Assembly: GCA_024867545.1 (NCBI GenBank)
Contig: JANFNE010000018.1
Coordinates: 682,001-746,000 of the forward strand
Source of the DNA: Phytopythium helicoides
Taxonomy: Eukaryota; Oomycota; Peronosporomycetes; Pythiales; Pythiaceae
Reading direction: 5' to 3'
DNA length: 64,000 bases
The notes below the pieces were generated by a model. It ran no database searches. It was not told the DNA's origin and was given only the letters and a program-made list of their open reading frames with translations. Within the stretch, counting starts at the first letter, position 1. Each line of letters opens with the position of its first letter. A program made the translations under genes and the position numbers. Below, one piece after another: positions 52,601 through 60,800 of this stretch.

Positions 52601-53212
52601 ATAGCCGATGCATTGGGCGAGGAGACGCTAGAGCCAAGTGGAAATGCCTCCCACACATGCGTCCCGCTGGCAGCCAAGGCGGCGCTGCATGACGCCTACA
52701 ATGGCGGAATGAACGGCGCCAATATGCACGGTGCAGCGGCGGGAATAGCCGATGCATTGGGCGAGGAGACGCTAGAGCCAAGTGGAAATGCCTCCCACAC
52801 ATGCGTCCCGCTGGCAGCCAAGGCGGCGCTGCATGACGCCTACAATGGCGGAATGAACGGCGCCAATATGCACGGTGCAGCGGCGGGAATAGCCGATGCA
52901 TTGGGCGAGGAGACGCTAGAGCCAAGTGGAAATGCCTCCCACACATGCGTCCCGCTGGCAGCCAAGGCGGCGCTGCATGACGCCTACAATGGCGGAATGA
53001 ACGGCGCCAATATGCACGGTGCAGCGGCGGGAATAGCCGATGCATTGGGCGAGGAGACGCTAGAGCCAAGTGGAAATGCCTCCCACACATGCGTCCCGCT
53101 GGCAGCCAAGGCGGCGCTGCATGACGCCTACAATGGCGGAATGAACGGCGCCAATATGCACGGTGCAGCGGCGGGAATAGCCGATGCATTGGGCGAGGAG
53201 ACGCTAGAGTCT
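49683..53212. repeat. Second tandem array: 24 copies of a 144-bp unit with a 152-bp variant
   Basis: Counting AATATGCACGG gives 24 units from 49793 to 53153. Most units are 144 bp. Six are 152 bp through duplication of GGCAGCCA (near 50036, 50188, 50340, 51068, 51220 and 51948). The 144-bp units are open in one frame on each strand; plus-strand units would encode 48 residues including G-G-M-N-G-A-N-M-H-G-A-A-A-G. The 8-bp insertions break that frame, so a continuous protein is unlikely. The array runs straight into transposase sequence at 53213. Confidence 0.95.
50188..51947. repeat. Two copies of an 880-bp higher-order repeat in the 144-bp array
   Basis: The spacing of the 8-bp insertions (152 then 728 bp, twice) and the matching order of GGCGCC/GGCTCC variants show an 880-bp block (two 152-bp plus four 144-bp units) at about 50188-51067, duplicated at 51068-51947. 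Confidence 0.8.
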
Positions 53213-54020
53213 TCTTTGAGTTTATACTGATGACATCATTGGCTCCAACCGGAAAGAAGACCGTGTGGGTGAGGAGTGCCGGCAAAGATAAAGAGTGAGT
53301 GACAGTCATGCTCCTCGGTGATAATCTTGGCAGTAAGCTGACCCCGTTTGTTGTCGCGAAGATGGCGCCGTCCAAGGTCAGCAAACCCTCACTATAAACC
53401 ACGCCAACCTTTATGGCTTTGGTGACAAGACGTGGAAGGAAATGAGATCTGCTCAAGATGACAACGGCCTTCAGATCTATGCTAATGGACGTGGCTGGTG
53501 GACAGGAGAACTGAGCTGCAAGTTCCTTCGTTACCATTTCGACAGTCGTGCCAATATGACCCGCCCCGTTCTTCTGTTGTGGGATGAGTTAGCGGGTCTC
53601 TGGACGGAGGACGTGCGCCAGTTCGCCGAGAGCCTAAACGTCATCCTGACGTCGGTTCTGCTAGGCTACACCAGCGTTTGCCAACCCGCTGATGTAGCTT
53701 GAAACAACACCCTAAAGGCTCCCCTTCGACAGCAATGGCTCAGTTTCGTCAATTGGTCGTTATTGTCAGTGACCAATTTTTCGCGAGGAACGAGGGTGAC
53801 CGTTTTAAGCTCAGACCGCCTACAAGGTAGCGCTGGATTGACTAATGACACAGTACCAAACGGCTTCTGGTCAGTCTTCGACCAGACAGGTGAAGAAACC
53901 GAAGACTATAACTCTCTAGTCGACTCTCTCGGTCAGCTATTTCTGCTAGACATGCGTCTCAGTGTCGTCTCTGACGACGACTGCAATGTCACGAAGGAGC
54001 TCGCTGCTGAAGATTAGCTC
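53213..54020 (+). pseudogene. Broken pogo/Tigger-like DDE transposase
   Basis: Pieces of a DDE-superfamily (DDE_1) endonuclease are readable in shifting frames: V-W-V-R-S-A-G-K-D-K, M-L-L-G-D-N-L-G with the first catalytic Asp context, G-W-W-T-G-E-L, and L-L-L-W-D-E-L-A-G with the second acidic position. These are followed by P-G/L-G-Y-T-S-V-C-Q-P-A-D-V, then a Trp-to-stop TGA at 53700-53702. At least two frame changes and one stop make it inactive. The N-terminal DNA-binding part is absent; its place is taken by the 144-bp array. Sequence to about 54020 may be the decayed C-terminus. Confidence 0.7.
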
Positions 54021-55687
54021 GGAGATGCACCGGTTTTTGCAATTACAGTAGGGGTCCGTATCCGTCAGCTTTAAGAAATGGAATTCAGTATCCTCAAGAA
54101 GATATGGAGTGACGATATCAAGCGTATATAGAGAGTAACCGAAGAACTTGACGAGAGCATTCACTATGCGAAGCATAACGTACTTGACGACAGATGAGTT
54201 CTAGGTGCAGTTTATTCCATACCCCTGGACGAATCATTTACCAACAAGTAACGCCTTGGTCTATCAGAATTTATTTCTTCAAAATGTTACTTTGTAGCGA
54301 CTGAGTGTTAGCCAATTGGGTGTTTTGAAGCACGAAGCATACCTCTAAGTCTCATTAAATTGATCTTGTGCAGTTAACACTTTATAAACTTGTGGGCTCA
54401 CTACTATCCTTACTTTTAGCCGGAATCCAGTCGGTTCCAACACAAACCTATCCTATCAGTGGCTTATTATCCAAGTGCCACCCTTCTGTGCCGTTCGCTT
54501 TCAACAATGCACTACTCATCTCTAATTTGAACAAGGCACACTCAGAGCTCTTAGACTCTCAGATTTCCTACAAAGCAGGCAGATCGCAACTCCCTCATCC
54601 TACCAATTCTGCTTGGCGTCGCTAACATTGAGAACCTGATTTCAGTGATATAGGACATAGTAACTCTCCGCCATCTTTATCCGGAATAGCTGTCGATTTA
54701 GAAAGCGGCAAACATTCTACTGTAAGCGGCCTTAATGGGTCTTCATACTCTTTCATGTGGCCCATCCAATCCGAGATGTAATGATGTTGGCATCCAGCAC
54801 TGGGCAGTGTTGCCAGACCGAGATATGACCGAGCGTATTCGGCATAAATATTTATCGTTGGCGTTGTCTCCCGGTTCACCGCTGTGAATAAGCGCGTGTC
54901 AGGAATCACCAGACTACGTCACCAATCTCACGCGTGCCTGTGTGCCGGCTGACGGAAGGGTCAGCCCTATGTCGATGCAGTGTTCGTGTTGTGTACCAAT
55001 CGGCGTAGGTGACGCTCGGTCACGGCCTCGATGGGCTGAGCCCACGCAGACGAAGGAAGCGGGGGTATTGGGGGCCGAGTCGTGGAAGGCTTCGCTTCTC
55101 GGGCGGGTGTGTTTGATAGGGTTCCATCGCGCGGGTTGCCACTGCTGACGGATCAGATCAATACCAATAGAATGTATTACAATGCCTATGCCTTTCCCAC
55201 CTTGCGCTAACTTGAGTGAGTTGACGAGGAAGTCAAAAGAAAGCTGAGACTTGTGTATTTCGAGACAAATGCCAACTGGTTGCTAGTCTACTCATTTTTA
55301 CTCTGTGTCGTGCAGTCCATCCTTCATTGGCTCGTACCTAGTGTGCTGGCTCTCCTATGTCGGTAGTTGACAGTCAGGGGCCAATATAGATGGTCGAAGA
55401 TCGATGGCCAACAGCCGATAGTCGCTAGTCGATGGCTGGCTGATGCTGAGTGAGAGCTCGCTCCCCGTCACCGGTAGTCTAATAGCTCGTCGACTATCAG
55501 CAGTCTGCTGTTGACAATACCCAGTAGCGAAACTTCCGGAAACCGGCACGGCAACACTGACCCCGACGGCTATCGATGGCGGGTCATGTCTAACCACCGA
55601 TCCCATCCTTACCTCTGAGAATCAGCAACCGCTTTGCCACACCGCAATCCACACCAATTTGGTTAGAAACTTGCCACGCATGCAGTT
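54021..55687. other. Intergenic stretch without a recognised gene
   Basis: No convincing coding sequence is seen. A 95-codon minus-strand open frame (54622-54909) lacks an ATG at its start and matches nothing I know. The stretch 55360-55460 is low-complexity with reiterated GTCGATGG/GATAGTCG-like words. It may be decayed transposon DNA. Confidence 0.45.
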
Positions 55688-55692
55688 GCTCC
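55688..55692. repeat. Target-site duplication GCTCC (left)
   Basis: GCTCC directly precedes the left LTR and is repeated at 63769-63773 directly after the right LTR, a 5-bp duplication typical of Ty3/gypsy integration. Confidence 0.9.
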
Positions 55693-55975
55693 TGTATCGG
55701 GCCTAAAGCCCGCTACGATACTTGCACGTTGCTCGAAGGAAGCAAATTCAACTCTGTTTCATTATTGGAGGGAGGCGGGAGCCTCCCGACCACAAATCCA
55801 AACACTGACTCATGATTGGCTAATATGTGGGCTGCGTCCCACATAAGAGCCAATCAGAGCAAAGCACGTCGACGCCCTGACGCGCGTCACAGATCTTGCC
55901 TACATATGCAATAGAGCCCTACACATATGGCTAGATATGAAATATGAATGTAAGCGGGGGAAGTGCCCCGCTACA
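55693..55975 (-). repeat. 3' LTR of the gypsy element (283 bp)
   Basis: Bounded by TGTATCGG and GCTACA. It matches 63477-63768 except for about three substitutions, one single-base indel near 55751 and a missing 10-bp segment near 55872. Short perfect inverted repeats lie near both ends (CGGGC/GCCCG; AGCGGGG/CCCCGCT) and in the middle (GGGAGGC/GCCTCCC). Confidence 0.95.
55814..55855. promoter_or_regulatory. Symmetric CCAAT palindrome in the LTR
   Basis: GATTGGCT (55814-55821) and AGCCAATC (55848-55855) are inverted, with TATGTGGG and CCCACATA as an inner inverted pair. A CCAAT box therefore points each way. The same 42 bp recur at 63597-63638. Bidirectional promoter function is inferred from symmetry. 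Confidence 0.55.
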
Positions 55976-57874
55976 CCATCCCCCTCTCAAGACCGCGCTC
56001 ACACCCAGAGCGCGGATCGATGTTTCCCGAGAATGAGCGACACGGCGCGGCGCGTGCGCCACGCCACTCGTAGCAACCGCCACAACCAGATCTTCCAAGC
56101 CAAGCGCGAGTACACCATGGACGAGCCCGAGGAGAAGGCGTCGGCGCCCCGCGCCGGCACACACGCGCCTGCAGCAGCGGCGGCAACACCCGAAGCAGCG
56201 ACGCACACATTCGCCGCTGCTGATAGCGCGGGGCAGGTGGCGTCGACAGCCGCGCCCGCTCAATCGACAAGCACTGAGAGCGCGTTGGCGCCGCGCACCG
56301 CGGCGCCACCAACTTCAAGTTCTTCAACAGCGACTCTGACCGACGCAAGCACTTCGGGGGCAACGGCGACGTTGGCGCCGCGCTTCGCGGCACCCCGAGA
56401 CAACGCGCCTTCGACGACCGAGGTGGCGCGGCCCTCAGCGGCCGCGCCGATGTTATCGCTTGGCCCGGTGATCGGCTCGTCGGCACCTCCGCCCGGTCAC
56501 TACCTGGACCCTAGCATCAGGCCTTGGCGGCTGTACGACTTGTCCGGCGCAATAGCGCCGGACCCCTTGGACACCATGGTGCAGCTGTGGCACCGCACGC
56601 GCAACCTGCGCGGCAAGCCAACCGACACCCACGATGTCTACGCGCTGGAGTACTCTTGGTGCGCGTTCATCAAACGCTGGAACGCGTGCCGCGCGGCCGG
56701 CGGCCGCTATATCGACTGGCTGGAACTCGAAGAAGACCGCCGACAACTGCGATCACTTGGCGCGCTCCGCGAGCGCGTCTGTGAGATGGCGTGGAACGAG
56801 GATCGCATCTGCCTCGTCAGCATCAACGAGTTCTGCCGGTACTGCACACATAGTGGCGCGCGTCCAACGCGCGCCGACTGGGACGCGCAAGTAGCTGCGC
56901 GTCCGCTTGGAGATCGTGAACGTGAATGGGTGGGGCGCTACGAGCGCGCACTCTGGAAACATCGGGGAGCCGCTAGGCGCGGCGAGCAGGGCCGCACGCG
57001 CAGCCCCGCAAGGGCTGCACGCGGCCGCAGCCGAGATCGCGACCAGGATCCTGGCCGTGCAAGTCGTTCGCCGCGCGCTCGGTCGCGCGGCCCTTCACCA
57101 AGACACTGGGAAAGAGGGGCGCGGGTCCAGGACCCGCGTCAGCTTGATGACCGACGGCAGTGGCGCCGATCACGCTCGCTATCGCCGGAGCGCAGCGGAA
57201 GGGAGACGCAGCGGCGCTCGCGGTCTCGATCGCAATCGCCCCGTCGTACTGGCATATGGTCGGTGACGGAGGCGATTCGCGCATCGCCGTCTCCGCCACC
57301 AACACGTTCATCTCGTCGCCGTGCGGTTGAGGTGCCACAAGGTTGGCATCATACTCGCGAACCATATCGGGAATATCGCGGCGAAGGGCGTCTCGAGGCT
57401 CCCATGTATCACTCTCAGGGGGAAAGCCAAGCCAACGTACGCGATATCGGCGCCGCGCAGGCGCGGCGCCACGACCTTCAGCACGGCGATTGGCAGCACG
57501 CGCCTGACTGGGATCCTCGTGGGCGACAATGCGTTCCACAATCCAGCGACGTTCGCCATTGGAGTCGATCAGAGGCGGCGGCGCATCACGGCGGAATGGC
57601 ATCTGGGAGCCAGGGGGCGCCGCGTCACGCGGCGCCATCGTGGGAGGAGCTTGTGATTGCTGGCTCGGAGCAGGCGGCGAATGTCGCGGATGATGCGCGG
57701 GAGCTAGCCAATGCTGCTCATTCTGCTGCGGGTCGTGCAGACGCGACTGCGGCGAGTGCGCGACAGTCTGCGGAGGAGCTGCGAGCTCGCGTACGTCTCC
57801 TTGAGCGCCAGCTCCATGGTCGCGTGATGTCGGCGGACGAGATCCGCCGACTCGAGAGTTGGAAGAAGCCGTAG
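55937..57874 (+). CDS. Antisense ORF of the gypsy element: unrecognised domain + SR-rich + coiled-coil protein (645 codons)
   Basis: A single uninterrupted frame runs opposite to gag-pol. The first ATG (55937) lies in the LTR; in-frame ATGs at 56033 and 56117 may be the true start. Residues 60-185 are Ala/Ser/Thr/Pro-rich. Residues about 188-345 look globular, with many Trp, Tyr and Cys (D-P-S-I-R-P-W-R-L-Y-D-L, E-Y-S-W-C-A-F-I-K-R-W, F-C-R-Y-C). Residues 345-440 are Arg/Ser-rich like SR splicing factors, and 600-645 look coiled-coil. The globular part lies entirely outside pol, which stops at 56973. The SR and C-terminal parts overlap pol's chromodomain and tail. The frame ends just beyond the integrase C-terminal module. 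I recognise no family. Antisense ORFs between pol and the 3' LTR are known in some plant LTR elements. Function is unknown. Confidence 0.55.
   Translation: MKYECKRGKCPATPSPSQDRAHTQSADRCFPRMSDTARRVRHATRSNRHNQIFQAKREYTMDEPEEKASAPRAGTHAPAAAAATPEAATHTFAAADSAGQVASTAAPAQSTSTESALAPRTAAPPTSSSSTATLTDASTSGATATLAPRFAAPRDNAPSTTEVARPSAAAPMLSLGPVIGSSAPPPGHYLDPSIRPWRLYDLSGAIAPDPLDTMVQLWHRTRNLRGKPTDTHDVYALEYSWCAFIKRWNACRAAGGRYIDWLELEEDRRQLRSLGALRERVCEMAWNEDRICLVSINEFCRYCTHSGARPTRADWDAQVAARPLGDREREWVGRYERALWKHRGAARRGEQGRTRSPARAARGRSRDRDQDPGRASRSPRARSRGPSPRHWERGARVQDPRQLDDRRQWRRSRSLSPERSGRETQRRSRSRSQSPRRTGIWSVTEAIRASPSPPPTRSSRRRAVEVPQGWHHTREPYREYRGEGRLEAPMYHSQGESQANVRDIGAAQARRHDLQHGDWQHAPDWDPRGRQCVPQSSDVRHWSRSEAAAHHGGMASGSQGAPRHAAPSWEELVIAGSEQAANVADDARELANAAHSAAGRADATAASARQSAEELRARVRLLERQLHGRVMSADEIRRLESWKKP
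55976..55988 (-). other. Polypurine tract of the gypsy element
   Basis: On the minus strand GAGAGGGGGATGG sits directly upstream of the 3' LTR, as expected for the plus-strand DNA primer. One T interrupts the purines. Confidence 0.75.
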
Positions 57875-60800
57875 CAGCTGGGATTGTCGCTGGGTAGTAA
57901 GGCTTCAGGCGCCCGACGTAGAACGTCGGGTGCAGGCGCATTGTAGTAGGTATGTCAAGTGTGTACGCGTCGCCAAGCACCCGTTTCACAATAAATGGCC
58001 CAATATATCGTGGTGCGAGCTTGCTCGCGCCAAGGTTTGTAACAGACGCGTTCTTGATACCTTCACTCGATAGCAACACTCGATCTCCGACTTGGAAAAC
58101 ATTGGTGTTCTTGCGGCCGCGCTTGTCCGCGGCCGCTTTCTGCTTGTCGGCGGCCTCCTGCAGGGCATCACGTACGAAGCGCACTATCGCTTGTCGCTGG
58201 GTGATGAACTCACTTGCTAATTTGTCGTCTGCAGGTCTCACTGGTGGCTTTGGTGCATAATTGCCGTTTGGTACCGCGGATGGAACGGCGCTCGGGGAGA
58301 TCAGCGTTCTCGATGCCCATCGTGCAAGGCCTGTGCTGTCATTAGAAGATGCCGTACTCGAAGAACGTAATACAGCGTTAGCCGCAACAGAAGGGGGCGC
58401 GGCCAGCGTGGGCCGCGCCAACATGTCGACACTCTGATTCGACGCGGAGCCTTCGTCGACAACTTCTCCCCCACCAAGAGTGGAGACTGGTGGCGTGGGG
58501 TTCCCCACGGCTAGGAGAGCGGGAACGCGCGGGTGGCGCGCGTTGTTGACAAAGAACGGGGACATGCCCGTGGATGCGTGAACCGAGTTATTTAGCGCAA
58601 ACTCAACCATCGGGAGGAACGCGCTCCACGATGTGAATGACGTGGCGAAGCTGCGAAGCACGTCTTCGAGGACCCTGTTGACCCTCTCCGTCTGACCATC
58701 AGTTTCAGGATGCGCTGCTGTGGACATCAGCAGGCAAGTTCCAAGTAATTCAAAGAGGCGGCGCCAGAACGCCGCCACGAAGCGCGGGTCGCGGTCGGAT
58801 ACGATTGATTCTGGCAGGCCGTGATGGCGGAAGACCACGTCGAGGAACAAGCGTGCACAATCTTCTGCTGTGACGTTCACACTCACGGGTGCGAGATGCA
58901 CCATCTTACTGAAGCGATCCACAAATACGAGGACGCCCGTGCGCTCACGGGCGTCAGGGGGCAGACCGAAGATGAAGTCCATGCTGACAGAGCGCCATGA
59001 ATCACTCGCGATCGGTAGAGGCCGCAATGGCGCTTGAGAGGATGGTGAGGGTTTTACTCGTTGACAGACCTCGCATGTGCGCACCCACTTACGAGCCCAC
59101 TTGTATTGATGTGGCCAGAAGTAATCGCGTGCCAGGGCCGCGAATGTTTTCTCGCGGCCGAGATGACCGGCCACTGGGGTGTCATGATACTCGTGGATCA
59201 AGCGTGCGCGAAGATCACTGTCGTTCGGTACAATCACGCGCGGGGCATCGAAACGGTCGACGCTGTAAAGGAGGAGGTCCCCATCAAGTGTGTACCGATC
59301 AAGACGAGGGATCAAGTGGCGCGGGAGCTCCTCCCGCGCAGCTTCCGTTGGTGTACGAAGATACTTGATCAAGGCACTCAGCTCTTGGTCCCTGGTGTAT
59401 GCTTCGACGATCGACTGGCGGAGGGGCGATATCGCCGTAACTTTCACGGTATGGAGCTCGTCCATACACGCGGCGCAGTCGTCTTCTTCACTAAGGTCGA
59501 CACCCCCCGTGTGGTGACCCAGATCGCGGCGTGGATCATAGTCGGGTCGACGAGAGAGCGCATCTGCAAGCACGTTCGACTTCCCAGGTTTGTAGTGAAC
59601 CACGAAGTTATACTCCGAGAAGAAGGAGAGCCAGCGCGCCATTCGCTGGCTCAAGTGTGGACTCTTGACGGCTGTCCTCAGGGACGCGTGGTCCGTGTAG
59701 ATCGCAAACGTCTTCTCCCCAAGCAAGTGGACACGAAATTTGATGAGTGCGTAACGCATCGCAAGCAGCTCCTTGTCGTGGACTGGATAATTCTTCTCGG
59801 CTGGCTTCAACTGTCGAGACTGGTAGCTGATGACGCGCTCCTGGCCCATGTCGTCGACTTGCATTAGGGCACACCCAATTGCAAAGTCGCTCGCATCACA
59901 CACGACGTGAAATGGTCGCGAATCGTCCGGGAGTGCGAGGATCGGCGCTGAAGAGAGACTCCGCTTGACGGAGTCAAAAGCTTCTTGGTGTTCCTGACGC
60001 CACGACCACGTGGCGTCCTTCTTCAGCAAAGACGACAGTGGCTGGATTAACAAGGCATAGTTGCGGGTATACCTGTGAAGATAGTTCGCGAGGCCGAGCC
60101 ACTGCCGCAACTCCGTCTGGTTCGTTGGTGCAGGCCAGGCACAAATGGACGATACCTTCTCTGGATCAGCGCGGACACCGTCCGCGCTCACATAGCACCC
60201 AAGGACTGGGATCTCCGGCGCGCAAAAGATACACTTCTTCAAGTTGGCATACAGCTTGTGCTTGCGCATGATCTCGAATAGCTTGCGGAGGTGCTGGAGA
60301 TGCACCTCCACGTCCGACTGACCGCTGATGGAGCGGCTGTGCACGAAGATATCGTCGAAGTAACTTGGCGCAAAGTCTCGGAGTGGCCGTAACAAGTGTG
60401 AAACCATCCGGTTGAAGGTAGCAGGGGCGTTCTTAAGCCCCTGCGGCATCACGAGCCACTCCCACAACATCCCGCTTGGTGTGCTCACTGCCGTTAGAGG
60501 GATATCCTGCTCGCGCATCAGCAGCTGATAAAAGCCATCGCGCAGATCGATCGCACTGAAAATCGTGCTCCCTGACATGGCGTCCAGCACCATGTCTTTT
60601 CTCGGGATCGGCGTCTGGGCAGGGATGGTGGCGTCGTTTAGCTTGTTGAAAGCGTGGACGATGCGCCAACCTCCCGTTGCCTTCTTCACGCAGAAGGTCG
60701 GACTGGAATGTGGAGACACGCTCTCACGTACGTGACCCGCCTTGTGGCGGGCCTCAAAGAACTCGTCGATCGCCTTGACTTGTTCACGTGGAAGTGGCCA

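Noticed and set aside
51900..53537. 545-codon minus-strand ORF
   Set aside because: It runs through the 144-bp array and then antisense to transposase sequence; its repeats only mirror the plus-strand array.
54368..54625. 85-codon plus-strand ORF with a hydrophobic start resembling a signal peptide
   Set aside because: The first codon is not convincing, composition is random-like and no effector motif such as R-x-L-R is present.
54622..54909. 95-codon minus-strand ORF as a gene
   Set aside because: No ATG at the start, no recognised motif, and it lies in transposon-rich DNA; left as undetermined.
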